From: Auricularia sp. M13
Taxonomy: Eukaryota; Basidiomycota; Agaricomycetes; Auriculariales; Auriculariaceae
Assembly: GCA_037042915.1 (NCBI GenBank)
Contig: CM073201.1
Span: 1,178,001 to 1,242,000, forward strand
Direction of reading: 5' to 3'
DNA length: 64,000 nucleotides
This document shows positions 10,062 through 22,001 of this stretch, piece after piece. Below the pieces are notes generated by a model. That model saw only the letters and a program-made list of their open reading frames with translations, was not told the origin of the DNA and ran no database searches. The stretch's first letter is position 1, and each line of letters starts with the position of its first letter. The position numbers were made by a program, and so were the translations under genes.

Positions 10062-12605
10062 ACATGGCCGCAATTTCAGCCCCATCATTTCGCCGTCCCC
10101 TCGTTCCCACGCTCTCAGCCCGTGTCATGCCAATGTCTCCTCCACCACCGCGTCCTTCGCTGCCCGTCGTCCGCCCCGTGCGCGGTGGTCGCGCAAATGC
10201 AAAATGCACGCTGCGCCCTGCGTCGCCCCCAATCGGGAATGGTCCGCCGGCGTTTTGCCTCGCGCGTGTCATCCGGCGCCCTGGCGGCAGATGCTCGTCC
10301 TTACTCCTCAGCGGCCGCGCCCAGCATGGGCCCGGTGGACCGCCGCCGCCGCTGCGACCACCATGACTTCACTTCGCGCGGCGAACAGCACCAGGCGCGC
10401 GCGCATGTGTCTCCGCGGATCGCTGTCGTGCATCAGAGTTACATTTGACTTACACGCGCCACCGCACCGAACGAGAGACAGCGTTCAGAAACGCTGCCCC
10501 CGAACGGGGAATGGAATGGAATGGAATGCACGGCGCACGACCTAGAATGCACGCTGCAAGGCACCCGACTCCCCCAGAGTCAGAGTCAGTCAGCAATTAA
10601 GCAGCAGTCCATGGTTTTCGGCACCCCCTGAGCAGGCCCAGTCAGGACGAGAGGCCGGGGAGACGCCAGATAGGGTTCTTCATGCACGCGCGCGCGCATG
10701 CGTTGCGTCAGCGCTCGCCGCGAGCAATGTCATCGCTAGCCCAAGACAGTCCCAAGATGGCCGCCCAGCAAGCTTCTGAGCGCCGGGCGGCAGCTCATTT
10801 CTCCCCGGTCGCCAGAACCACCAACCACATCCTCCCCGGTCGCCAGGCAATACACAGACTGAGACTGGCCCGCCCCATCCCTGAGCGACGACGCGGTAGA
10901 GTACGAAGCCCGCGCTAATTTCCTCGACGGCGACAGGACAGGACAATCAGGGCTGACTGAATACGAGCCATCTGCCAGAAATTAGAAATTGCCGTGCGCC
11001 GGCCTCCTTCCCGGACTGGTGATAGTCGCCGTTGGCAGGCCGGAACTGCTGTTTGTGCGCACAAAGCTGGCTTGATGGGTGCGCCGCGCGCGCCTACAGA
11101 AGCAAGGGGCTCGCCGAGACGCGCTGCTGCGAGCGAGAGACGCCGCTCCGTCGCGGTGGAAGCTCCCGCGTCCCATGTGCACACGACCCAGAGACACACC
11201 AGACATAGACACAACAGACATAGACACACACACGCACACGCCAGACGGACGACGCAGCATCGACAGCGAAGTCACACGCACAAGCAAGCACCGCACGCCC
11301 AGGAGCCCAGAAGCCTTGCAAGCCATACGCCGTGCGATTGCACGGGCGGTGCAGTACACCCAATCGGGTACCGTCGCATCCCGCGCGCATCGCATCAGTT
11401 CGACAGGGAGAGGATACAGAGGCCGACCCTAGCCCCTGAAACAGCCTAGCAGAGCAGAGAGGAGACGAGACGCGAACGTGGGAGCAGGGAAGAACGGCGG
11501 GACGGACGGAAGGCGCGAAGATGTAGTGACCCTGTAGCGCCGCCAAGCTTGCAGCGATCCTGATCAGAACAGACAACCGGCAGCGACCACGCCCGCGGCC
11601 AACGAGTCCGTATGCCGAAAGAAACGGGAGGGAAGAGCGGCCACGGGGGCAGAGCGCACCGTCTGGTCTGGTCTGGGAATAGCCATGCATGCACGCGACG
11701 GATAGACGGGTGTGGGGAAAAGAACGCGCCGGATGACGGTGACAGCTTGCTTGCTTGTTTGCGTGAGTCTGACCCGCTTCAGTTCAAGGTTTGACTGAAG
11801 GCTTTGCACCGGAGCCAATGGACGTCGAAGGAAGCGATGACGAGGACGAACAGGGGTAAAAGAAGTGGATGCTGGTGCACGGCGGCCTCGAGGTTTGGGT
11901 GAGGGTGAGGGCGAGGCGGTGAAGCGCGCGAGCAGTCGGACCTATGGCGCCAATGAAAAAAAAATGTCATGAAAAAATCGCGGCAGCCCGAACGACGGTC
12001 TGCAAAATGGAGAAAAAACGCGCGCGGGTGAGCAGGCTGCACACCCCTGCAGAGTACCACGACGCACGGAAAGAGGATCTGGTTGCGCGATGTCGGGCGC
12101 GGACGCGTTCATTGTGGCGTGCGCCGTCGAAAAAAAGGTTGGACGTCCCGCGCGCCATTCCTGCTCGAAAAATCCAGATCTTCGCGCGAGAGTGGATGTG
12201 GGGGTCCCGTGCGCCTGGCCGAAGCAATGGGAGGCGAAGAGAGCTGACGGATGTCGGGGAGAGATTGGTGCAATGTGGAAAGGAGATGAAAATTGTCGTT
12301 CGGACTCCGCCGCGGCGCGCGTCAAAGCCATGAGTCGCCGCGCGCTAAATCGGGATTATACCTCCGCAATTCACGTTCGCTTGCATCCCTCCTGGCAGCC
12401 TGCACTGACGCCGACAGACAGACGCTGGGATATTAGGGGCGTCTATTAAGTATCTAAACATTCCTCTATGTCTGTGCCTAAAGCCATCGTGAAAAGTTGT
12501 GCAAGTAATACAGTTGCGAGAGTCAGGACACGGGATCGCGGGAAGGTCAATGAGCGACGTGGTATGTAGGTCTAATAGTGTGAGTATAAGGGAACCATAC
12601 GGCGT
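10062..12605. other. Gene-free 2.5 kb; probable displaced Sfp1-like upstream region
   Basis: No exon or family resemblance was found on either strand, although long GC-driven open frames occur. It holds four exact GGAAT units (10508-10527), two copies of CTCCCCGGTCGCCAG 31 bp apart (10801-10815, 10832-10846), a CA-rich patch with repeated AGACATAGACACA units (about 11195-11235) and several A-runs about 11955-12135. Since the transposon splits it from the Sfp1-like gene, this is likely that gene's original long 5' regulatory or untranslated region, and beyond it the 3' flank of the hydrolase. Confidence 0.5.
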
Positions 12606-14050
12606 CTATCCGCGCGGCACGCCCTTGTCGAGCTCGCGAACGATGAGGTCGTTCACGGCGCGCGGGTTGTCGAGGTAGACTGCACACTTGATCAGCTTCT
12701 CGCTCTAAGCCACAAGTGTAGGACGCACCGTGGTGTCCCGCGTCTGGGACGATGTACATCTTGGCTTCTCGGTTGCCTGCTGCTTTCAGCGCCTTGACGC
12801 TTTCGGTTCCACCAGCGGGGTCCATCCAATCGTGATCGCCGTCTTCGATGCATGAGCCTAAAAACATCAAGCAAAGCAACTCGTGCACTCACAGACGAAG
12901 GTAATGGGGATCTTCAGCTTGTCAATGCGGTCGACGAGCGGTCTGCGCGCGTGGGCGCCGGGCGCGAGGATATGCGAGATGCAGTACTCGCTGCTGCCCT
13001 TGGCGGCGGTAATGTTGTATATATACTCGTTCATCTCGCGCGTCTCCTCCTCGGTAAGTCCAACAAAACGGCGGCTCGAGTACTTGCCGACGAGCATGGG
13101 GCCCCACATGCCGGCAGTGCGGACGACCTGGAACGGCGAGAAGCCCTCCTCCCAAAGGTACAGCCCGACGCGGCGCAGCAGCGGCTGGTTGCGCGCGGCG
13201 CGGCGCTGCTCCTTCTCGATCCTCTTCGCCTCGTCCTTGGACGCCGCGTGCGCCGCGCCGTCGCCGTGCGGCGACGGGTCGACCTCGGCGGACGGCAGCG
13301 ACGCGTCGTCGGGCCCGCGCGGCACGCCCGCGGGCGAGAGCAGGATGATGCGCGCGACGCGGTCCGGGTGGCGCAGGGCGTATGCGACAGAGAGATAGCC
13401 GCCGAGCGAGTGGCCGATGAGCGTCATCTGCGGCAGCTGCATTTTCTCTCGCCATTGCTCCTGCGCTGGGCCGTCAGCGGTCAATTACAACTCGATAAAT
13501 TCTTGGTACTCACGAGGGAATCGATAAAGAAGCTCTCGGCCTCGCGCACGCGGCCGTCGATGTCCGTCTTCTTCGCTTTGACCTCGAATGGCACGCGCGC
13601 AGAGCGGCCCATGCCTAACCAGTCGAGCAGGAACACGGGCGCGCCGCGGCGGGCGGCCCATTTGCCAAATGTCTCGAAATTCATGAAATAAAAGCCAGAG
13701 CCGGCGCCGTAGCCGTGCAGGACGACCGTGGCGGGCGGGGCACGGTCAGCGGGCGCTGGGTTTGCCGGAGTAAACGATATGGTGTTGATGTACTTCTTCG
13801 CGGTGGCATCGAGCGCGACATGCTCGACGGTGGCCGTGACGGGCGGGGCGGGCGTCGGGATGGGCGTGCCTTTGGGGTAGAAGTACGGCAGCCGTCTGAG
13901 CAGGCGCTCCTCAGCCAGCGCACTCTCCTTCTCGCCGGCGGCCCACCAGGCCTTGAGGGACGCCTTGAAGCTGTCGGGCACGGGGCGCGCGGGCGCCAGC
14001 GGCGAGTCGGCGGCGGCGACGGCCTGGGTGAGGACGGACGCGGCGGCCAT
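12606..14050 (-). CDS. ABHD4/5-type alpha/beta hydrolase (Cld1/Ict1-like)
   Basis: Four exons (14050-13514, 13460-12893, 12842-12729, 12679-12606) join in frame to about 430 residues. The protein has an oxyanion motif HGYGAGSGFYFMNF, then LLDWLGMGRSAR, the nucleophile elbow GHSLGGYLSVAYALRHPDRV (Ser, about residue 196), an acid-loop DHDWMDPAGG and the catalytic His in GHHVYLDNP. This set is characteristic of the CGI-58/ABHD4 group, whose fungal members (Cld1, Ict1, Ect1) are lipid acylhydrolases or acyltransferases acting on cardiolipin, lysophosphatidic acid or acylglycerols at mitochondria and lipid droplets. Ser, Asp and His are all present, so catalysis is expected, unlike mammalian ABHD5 which lacks the Ser. 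A charged Arg/Lys/Glu insert (KDEAKRIEKEQRRAARNQP) sits in the cap. The chosen ATG precedes MAAASVLTQA; an in-frame ATG at 14164 would add 38 residues, possibly a targeting extension. Confidence 0.9.
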
Positions 14051-15228
14051 GCGGGCTGTTCTGGCGAGACGTAGGGCGGACGTGGTGTCGGTGAATGCGG
14101 TATAAGAGCAAGGTGCAATGCTCCCGCCGTCCCGCGCCCGCACATGGGTGGCTGCGCGGCGCACTTGCGCAATGGTTCGGCATGAGGAACGCGTGGCTGT
14201 GCTCCAACGATTGCCTCCGCGCGCGCTGTCCTCGGACGGAGCTCGTAGAAATCAAAAGTCTCGCACGACTGACCTTCGGGTTTTTGGATGCCAGGAATTT
14301 CTAACTTCCCTGCGTCACAGAGCGCGTCGCCGGTTTCGTTTTCCTGGGAGAGCCACAGATTTGTCAGCACAGTGCAACGCGTGTCGTCAACACGCACACG
14401 TCAGCACAGGTCCGATTTCTTTTCGGCGCTTATATAATACGCTGACGTTCCAAATTCGTGCGCAGGCCGCCGCACACTGGTTTTGCGCTGCTCGTTGAAA
14501 CACAGCCTTTCACGCAGGCAAGAATCACCGACATGCTCGCGGCCAACGCGAATCCAATCCCCGATGCAAGGCTTCTGCGCTTTAAAATATCGATTTTCGG
14601 TCACCAACACTTCGACATTGTTTGACACCTCTTCCACGCTCGTGACCTCAAGCAACTCGCCCAACAAGCCGCCCATAATGCCGCTGGGCCAAAATATCCC
14701 TGTCCTTCATGCGGACCGCCTCTGGCAACCGTGGTGTGGGCAGTTACAGGCTGGGGAGTTACTATGATGTAAGCTACCCGATGCCAACCGGTATAACTGT
14801 ACGACTTGTAAGTACAAGTATGTCCGCGGGGAGATTGGCACTGACATTAAGGTAGGAACCCGCATGAAACCCGTAGATGTCGAATGGGTCGATGACCACA
14901 TCGCTGGCCGACGTTCCAATCGACAATTGGGGTCTTGAGAACCCAGAACATCTCAATGCAGGCAGCGAACGCGTACCCGCGTAAAGCATGGCTTTCATTT
15001 TCTCCGAGAAACGGTAAGCTCGAAATCTGCGTGCCGGAGTGGAGGCGAATATAACCAAAACCACAGGCCCTTTGCGACATCTGCAATACTGTACCTTGCT
15101 ATACTCAGGGCACGAGCCAATGAGACTATGACCGATTCATCACGCCCAGGAGCCAGGCCACTGGTCACAGGAGCTCCGGGATGCGCGTCCCGGTACAAAT
15201 CAGACGCACACCGGTGCCACTTGGGGAA
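14051..15228. other. Divergent intergenic region with possible unassigned minus-strand exons
   Basis: Between the hydrolase (-) and the aldolase-type gene (+). Two minus-strand stretches look somewhat protein-like: about 14774-15010 (motif DVVIDPFDIYGFHAGSYLNV) and about 14401-14676 (motif MGGLLGELLEVTSVEEVSNN). They could be exons of one short gene, but I could not connect them with clean splice sites or recognise a family. Confidence 0.3.
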
Positions 15229-15237
15229 TATATATAA
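15229..15237 (+). promoter_or_regulatory. TATA box of class II aldolase-type gene
   Basis: TATATATAA, 58 bp upstream of the ATG at 15295, with a pyrimidine-containing leader between. The strongest TATA match near a gene start in this window. Confidence 0.65.
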
Positions 15238-15294
15238 CAACCGGCGTCGACCCCACACTTGCTTGTTCCTTGCGACAGAACCAGCACCAGCACA

Positions 15295-16356
15295 ATGCCC
15301 GACGGCCAAGAGGCAAACGGCAACGGCCAGATCACCGGCTCGCAGGACGACATCGTCGCGATCTTCGACAAGAAGGCCGGCGGCAAGGCGAATGGCCAGT
15401 TCGCGCCGCCCAAGTTCGCGACGAAGCTCGAGGAGCGCGAGTGGATCAAGCACCGGCTCGCGCAGGCGTACAGGATCTTCGGCTTCCTGGGCTACGACGA
15501 GGGCGTTGCGGGGCACATCACCATGCGGGTGCGCCATTCCGTGCGAATGCAAGCTGAGGCTGACGCTGTGGCAGGACCCGGTTGACCCAAGCACATTCTG
15601 GGTGAATCCGTTCGGGCTGCACTTCGGCTCGATCAAGGCGCAGGACCTGCTGCACGTTGACCACCACGGCAACATCCTCGACGACTCGGGCCCGCGGCGC
15701 GTGCTCAACAAGGCCGCGTTCATGATCCACTCGGCCATTCACGCCAAGCGCCCCGACGTCGCCTGCGCCGCACACTCGCACTCCATCTACGGCCGCGCGT
15801 TCGCCACGCTCGGCGTCGAACTCGACATGCTCACGCAGGACTCTTGCGCGTTCTACAAGGTGCGGGCGCAGTGTGGCGCGCCGATCGGCAGTGCCGCACT
15901 ACTCAACATTGCAACTCTTCACTGACTTCTTGCCCTCTTCTTTCTATTTGGGTGGAATAGGACCACGTCGTGTACCACAACTTCCGCGGCGTCGTGCTCG
16001 ACGAGGAGGAGGGCCTGGCAATCGCGGAGGCGCTCCAGGGCCGCAAGGCCGCGATCCTGCAGAACCACGGGCTGCTCGTCGCAACGGACAGCATCGAGTC
16101 GACGGTGCACTTTTACATTGCGCTGGAGAAGTCGTGCCAGGTGCAGCTCATGGCGGACGCCGCCGCGCGCGGGCGCGGCATCGAGGCGCAGAAGATCACC
16201 GAGGAGGACGCGGCGAACACCTGGAAGACCGTGGGACCGGTCCGCGGCGGCTACTTCGCCGGCCTTCCGCACTTCCAGGCGCTCGAGAGGCGCGAGGCCC
16301 TCCTTCCGCCTGAGCTCAGGTTCGACGCTCCCAAGTATTGGAAGCAGCACGTTTGA
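15295..16356 (+). CDS. Class II aldolase/adducin domain protein
   Basis: Three exons (15295-15528, 15575-15859, 15961-16356) keep frame and give 304 residues. The domain runs from EEREWIKHRLAQAYRIFGFL (about residue 50) to WKTVGPVRGGYFAGL near the end. Zinc-site features are visible: AHSHSIYGRAF supplies the HxH pair and ILQNHGLLV the later His. Related folds bind a divalent metal and cleave sugar phosphates (fuculose- or ribulose-phosphate aldolase/epimerase), but eukaryotic single-domain members of this length are mostly uncharacterised, so no substrate is named. The length, the WVNPFGLHFGSIKAQDLLHVD strand region and the N-terminal Gly/Asn-rich lead are usual for the fungal family. TATA promoter and a short leader precede it. 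Cytosolic location is likely as no signal or transit peptide is seen. Confidence 0.92.
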
Positions 16357-17183
16357 GCGGCGGGTGCGCCGACTCGTCTTCCCTAGCACTGGGCCGACTT
16401 GAATGCTCGCGTGCTTCCATCCCAATCTATGTGCACCAGGAAACGAATGCTGTATGATGTCAAGTCTATATCCGAAACGACCTGTAAGATTACTCTGGCC
16501 CAAATATGCTCCGAGATAACAGATGAGTGGTCCCGTGAGACGGTATGGGGTTCCATCGAAGTCGCTGATCATTCCAATGAGGCCTATGTGAATCTGCGTG
16601 CGTTGAACTCCGCGGTCCGTCATGCCGCACCGTTGCGCTGCTTCGACACACAACGAGAACAGACTACATGCGTCCAGCCTGATAGCTGAGGGGTTGTGGC
16701 TGACTTGTGCTCGCAGACCGCGCGCTGCGACTACGTGCCCCTCAAAGAACCACGATACTGTATCTCAAGCGTGTAACGTGCCCTTCAGCGCGCGAAGTCC
16801 GATCGGTTGAGTTCGTTGTTGTGTTCTCTGTCTAATGCAGATCGCAATACACACTCCTGATCTTCATGTGCTATCCACGTGGGGCGTCGCGAAGCGTTAG
16901 GCAAATGAACGATGCACCACAGTCCCAGGCGCAATGTGCAAAGCTGTGAAGTGGCGATGATGCAAATGAATTGAACTTCCAAAAGCGGGCGCACCACGCT
17001 TGAGAAACGGCCGTTCATTGGTTGCGATTGTCAGGAAATGAACGTGGTGCAGGCGGTTTAGGTCACGTGATTCGTGATCGCACCACGCCTGGAATTTGCA
17101 TCGGGCTGATCGGGCTGAGCTTGGAAACGCGCGTCCACTGTCGGGGTTAGCCGACGTAAGCGAGCACCACGTTCACTAACTCG
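16357..17183. other. Intergenic, nothing recognised
   Basis: No coding pattern was found beyond a 96-codon open frame on the plus strand (16399-16689) without family resemblance. It holds the 3' flank of the aldolase-type gene and the promoter of the next gene. Confidence 0.5.
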
Positions 17184-17190
17184 TATAAAA
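17184..17190 (+). promoter_or_regulatory. TATA box of the 17.3-kb gene
   Basis: TATAAAA, 72 bp upstream of the ATG at 17262, followed by a C/T-rich leader with TTCCTC patches typical of fungal transcription starts. Confidence 0.6.
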
Positions 17191-17261
17191 ACCGTCGGAG
17201 TTGGTTGACCTCTCTTCCTCAGACTCATCTTACTGCATTCCTCATAGTTCCCCGTTGCACT

Positions 17262-18193
17262 ATGGACGCCAGGCTGCCTGCGATCGATCCGTCTGCCAGC
17301 GGAAATGACGATCTGTTTGTCTATGGTACGCCGGCAGGCTTGGTTCAGTTGACTGGCTCCGGCATGGACTCCGCAGACAATGTAACCGTCCCGAATGCCG
17401 ACATGGAGAACTATCGGGGTCGCAACCTTACTACAGGCCCTACCATTGACCCCCGCGGCTTTCAAGATGGCTCTCATGGCGGCATGCCCGCTGCAGAAAG
17501 CGAACCCGCACCTACGAGCCTTGCAGAGCTCATCGAAGAGACCGTGAACTCCAGCAGTGGCATCGCCGCACAGCAAGCACAGGTTCGTCGCGTCCTTTAA
17601 GGCCCTCCATTGTTACTGAATTCCTATCTCGCCCTCCCTACCGCCAGGATACCTCTTCGACGGTCTTCAAATGCAATACTTGCAAGTTCCAGATGTCCTT
17701 TGACACGCATGAAGAACTCGAGTCTCATGTCTGCCATGGCCGTCATTTCGAATATCCGGCACTCGAGCTCGACGAACACATCACGCGCGTTTGCATGGAC
17801 TTCTCAGAGATCCTTTGGGCCATTCTCCAGCACATCGAAACCTTGCGCGAGCGATTCGAAGACAATCCCTCCGATTGGGTTGAACACGAACTGAATCGCA
17901 ACAAGGCAAGATACCAAAGGCTCACTGAAGAGTATCTACGCCACATCTTGTACCACCTTCAGAGCCGCGAACGGCCTGCTGTTCCCGCTGATCGTCTGCA
18001 TGCAGTTTTGTCTACCCTCGACTGCGAACTCGGCGATTGGCAAGAGGCACGGTTCGGGTATCGCAGCAAGTTGCCGTCGCTCGCCTCCCTTTACTACGAG
18101 GAGAGAGTTTACGAGCTGGCTCAAGCCGCCGTCGACATCATACTGCATACATTTCTGGCGTGGATCTCGCACAACATTAACCCGCACGCCTAG
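17262..18193 (+). CDS. Unknown protein with one C2H2-like finger
   Basis: Two exons (17262-17582 and 17648-18193) give 288 residues. The first 107 residues are polar and probably disordered. Exon 2 opens with one finger, FKCNTCKFQMSFDTHEELES followed by HVCHGRH, and continues into an all-helical stretch (HITRVCMDFSEILWAILQHI; a charged helix NRNKARYQRLTEEYLRHIL) to the end. The pattern suggests a single zinc-binding site plus a helical interaction domain, but I do not recognise a family and claim no function. Expression support is indirect: a good TATA box and clean splice sites. It may be a lineage-restricted Agaricomycete protein. Confidence 0.7.
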
Positions 18194-19185
18194 TCCCATG
18201 GATGGCGCGGCTGGACGGTTTCTGCGGTTTTCTCACTTTCCCGTACGCCCTTTGCTCCTGCATCTTCAGTTCATTCCTGACTCAGGTCCTGTTCAGATCC
18301 CACATCTTCAACATGATGTCAACTCCCCTCTGTCTCCACGTCTTTGTACGCCTTACTGTAGACATCCTCCGATCCTGCTATAGCATGTCTCCCTGCCAAT
18401 CGGCGTAGATTTCACCTGAAATGCTGCCACCTCAACACTGGATTCTGAGAGACACGACCATGAGGCTGAGAACTCAGAATATGTTTATTGAGCTGATGAA
18501 TATGAATGATTCACCGCGGACAGCCGAGTGAAGGACATCGCCTTCGCGCAATTCGAATTTGACGTCAAGGATGCCATGAAAAACCACAGTGAACAGCCGC
18601 CTCAATGGCCACCTCGAAGGAGGGGACTGAATCAGGTCGGATGCTAATCCAAAGTATTAACATATCGCTAGAGCGCTCGTCCGCGCAGCCGATGATAACA
18701 ATCTAGGTGCTGGCCCAATTAATCTGCATTGAGCGTAGAGCGGCGTGTATCTCAGTCGCCGGGCTTGCCTCACAGACGTTCAGGATGTCGTTGTTGCCGA
18801 TTGCGACGACCTTGAGCTCCTAAGTTCCTCCGATAGTACTCCTGAGTCAGGACCGCGGGGCACTGCCCACAAACTGCGACTGGTACGGCAAATGAGAACT
18901 GGGCCTGAGGAAGCAGAACGTAGTCCGGGATAACAGTATTGAACCTCCAACGCGGAGATCGCGGCCAGGGTAGGTTTGAATGACCGCGCCAGGAGCACTC
19001 GACATCGTCTCCAGACAGGTAACAAGCACACAATACAGAAAAGAGCATGAAAAGACTGACTAGTAGGAGGCCCCTTAATCTCAGTAGCAACAGCCGAGAG
19101 GAAATATGATAGTGTTCGGGGAGAGAGAGAGCGTCGGACCTGAAAACGCGTTCTTGCCCGCAAGTTCGAACGACCGGCGCTGGGC
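18194..19185. other. Intergenic with possible small minus-strand gene about 18706-19090
   Basis: On the minus strand a hydrophobic start (MLLRLRGLLLVSLFMLFSVL) at 19090 could be a signal peptide, and about 110 bp before a stop near 18706 another frame reads ELKVVAIGNNDILNVCEASP, which looks coding. The frames do not join by an obvious intron, so this could be a decayed or mis-modelled gene. No family is assigned. The remainder shows nothing. Confidence 0.3.
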
Positions 19186-22001
19186 ATGGACGAGCTCGAG
19201 TACAGCATCGACTCGTGTAGCTCGCACTCTGCGCAGTACGTGCCCGAGCACATCCGGTCGCGCGACACGGCGGTCGCCGCGCGCTGGGTCGCGGCCAAGG
19301 CGCTCGAGCCGGGCCCGCAGTGGGTCCTCGTCAAGTGCGCCGCCGCGTTCAACGGGCCGCCGCCAGACTCGTGACACGTGCGCAGGCTAGCGGCCACGAG
19401 CGTCGTCAAGAGCGTGCTCTTTGGCAAGGTGCGCCGGGCCTCCTTGCGCCCGCTGCCACCGTGCTCATTTCACGATTCCAGTATCACAAAACGCACCCAT
19501 GCAACGTCCGCGACTTTGAGGTCTCTATTGGCATGGAACCCGACAAGATGACGCCCGTCCTGCGCGACCGGCTGCAGAATAATAGTGCGGCACGAGAGCT
19601 CATGCGCCATTCTACGTCGGATTGACTGGCTCCAGGTATTTGGGAGTCTTTCTATCTACGCTGGAGGGACGACGAGGGCACACCGATACCGACGCGTTAC
19701 CTCAAGATTATGCCCATTTCGTATGCAACGATCCATTCCCACAGCGGGCGGGCGTTCACCAGCTATCCTCGTGCAGTACACATCATGCCAGCTTTCATCC
19801 TTCACTGTGGCACGTCTCGCTCTACGGCGCTGCCGACGAGGTGCTAGTCGGCGCTGCCATTATGCAGCACCGATCGGTGAGTTCCTTCGGGCGTACTTGC
19901 TGCAGCTCTGCACGGTCTCACGCGAACGTTCACGCAGAACAAGGAGGCGCGTATGGTCAAGCTCATGGCCAAATATCTGCGGCAGCGCGGCCTCGAGAAA
20001 CCATATCGCCAACTTCTTGCCGAGCACAACCTCACGCTGGAGCATCCGGCGATATCATCTCTCCGTGAAGCTATCGACCGTGGCGACTGGAGCGCCGCGG
20101 AGCTTATCATACCGGAGATTTCGCGACAAGGGCTATTTGACAATCATATCGACGCCCAAACGCCCCATCTTGCCTGGACATGCCTTTCGGGTGCGGGAAC
20201 GGGCGCGAGTACGTCCCCGCCCTGCGGGCGCATGGACCATCTGCTGTGCATCGACCCGCCGACCCAACGGATCTTCATGCTGGGCGGCTGGAACGGCCAG
20301 GAGAACGTCCGCGACTTACATGTCTATTCCATCCTGAACGACAGCTGGGAATTGCTTTCACCCGACATCGAGCGCAACGGCGGGCCCAGCTCGCTGTTCA
20401 ACAGCCGCATGGTGCTGGACCCGACGGACGGCTGCATCTACCTCATTGTGCCTTTAACTGAAGACGGCACAGCTGTGGGCGAGGAGGAATCTTCGTTTGC
20501 GGAGACGCTCCTTCGCAGCACCAGGCGCCGGCAGGGATTCTATGCTTGGTACCGTTATCAGACTCGTCCGGAGGGAGGAGCTCCTGAGGTTTCGGAGCAG
20601 TGGCAATTCGTCAGCCCCGATGTTTCTGTGCGTGCTCGTTTGATGATGCACTCACTGTACAGCAGAGCGGACTGACAATCCAACACTGCAGAAGGACAAC
20701 GGCCCAAAGTATTCACAGGAATACGACGTGACGTTGGACGCGAAGACCAGGACGATATACGTGCGCACCTCGCCGACCGACCTGCGCGACTCTGTCACCG
20801 TGCTCCAATCGCAAATGTATGCCTACGACATCGAGCGGGGAACTTGGAGACAGATAACAGTGCCGAAGTATCTGCCTCCCATCCCAGGTACATATTCCTC
20901 TGCTTGCTTGCGTAGAGTAGGCGTGTTCACCAGCGTACACGTGCACAGGAAAGATGTGTATGCTTCACGGAGAATACGGCATGCGGCTGTGGATGCTCGG
21001 GCACAATGCGCCAGCGTGCGCAATGAGCATCCTGTCCGTCGGCGTGGAGGAAGGCGCGGACATCGAGGCCATGCCGCTATCGTCTGCCTACGGAGTTGAT
21101 TTCCAGCCGGCGCCCACGATGACCGCAGAACACATCTTCGGCGACGCAGACCTGCAGGAACTCTACATGTATGTGGCGCGTGCAGCGAATATACCCGAAC
21201 CTTATGCCATCTTGCAGATGTCCGGAAAGCAAAGAGCACACCGCGTCTCCTGATGGAAGCTCCAGTCGATTGTGGATGTTCCAGTGCCGCCGGAGGCGCT
21301 GGCAGATTGTGGCTCCTGTGCCAAGGCGCGGCGGCGGCCACGGCAAGCAGCCGCCAGAACGGGTGCTCTTCCAGACGGTGTACGACCCTACGACCTGTTC
21401 CTTCTTCCAGTCCGGAGGCCTGCCCGTCCACGCGGAACCTGCGGCGCCATTGGACCAGCTGTGGCAGGCCCGCGTTTGTCGGTAAGCGTCCCCGACCCCG
21501 ATGCAATCCGGGCAACACTGACTTTGGGGCATCCCCCTTCGTCAGCCCCAGCCGCGATGACGTTGCGCGACGCGCACTCTTCCTCTTGCGCAAGCACCAG
21601 TGCGTACTTTTCGATCACGCTGTGCCGTTCGCGCGTTTTCGCTTTCGTGCGCGGACGCGTTGCATTGGCGCATTGCTGACGTGTTGCCGTTGCCGGATCG
21701 CAGGTTCCTCGAATTATGCAACAGCGCTGCGGATGACGAAGAGGCGCTTGCGTTTCTGCGCTCTAGCGTCGTCCCGGTGCTGGACGATGCGAAACGCGAG
21801 GAGGCGGCGGAGTTCCGCGCAGTCGTCAAGCTGCTCTATGAGCGGCTGAACGTGCCCGTCGCGCTGACATCCAATGACGAAGGCCTTCGGACACTGGGCG
21901 CAGGCCGCAGGGAGCTGTTTCAGAGTCTTATGGCCTTCGTGAACGCGGCGGCGCAGGAGCCGGCGAGCGACCTTTTGGACATTGTCGACGCGGTGTTGTA
22001 G
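19186..22001 (+). CDS. Muskelin homolog (discoidin-LisH/CTLH-kelch protein)
   Basis: Many short exons; the first are 19186-19334, 19386-19428 and one starting at 19482. The start MDELEYSIDSCSSHSAQYVP and the following FGKYHKTHPCNVRDFEVSIG match the discoidin-like N-terminal domain of muskelin. Further exons give ESFYLRWR, RYLKIMPIS and FHPSLWHVSLYG, the end of that domain. Next comes the LisH/CTLH region (LRQRGLEKPYRQLLAEHNLT...EHPAISSLREAIDRGDW), then kelch repeats (RMDHLLCIDPPTQRIFMLGG; NDSWELLSPD; SGGLP region), and the muskelin C-terminal helical domain ending LLDIVDAVL. Muskelin is a subunit of the GID/CTLH ubiquitin-ligase complex in animals and many fungi, where it recruits substrates and shapes the assembly; the same role is inferred. 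All expected modules are present and I saw no break. Exact boundaries of middle introns (about 21,240-21,700) are the least certain part. Confidence 0.88.

Noticed and set aside
9847-10545. Open frames over the right inverted repeat and beyond (up to 232 codons, plus strand)
   Set aside because: They run through the repeat, the palindrome and the flank without splice logic; amino-acid content is compositional and the repeat gives parallel short frames at the left end.
10022-12450. Many 80-200 codon frames on both strands
   Set aside because: Overlapping frames in all phases are open because of high GC; none has a domain, and no splice pattern connects them.
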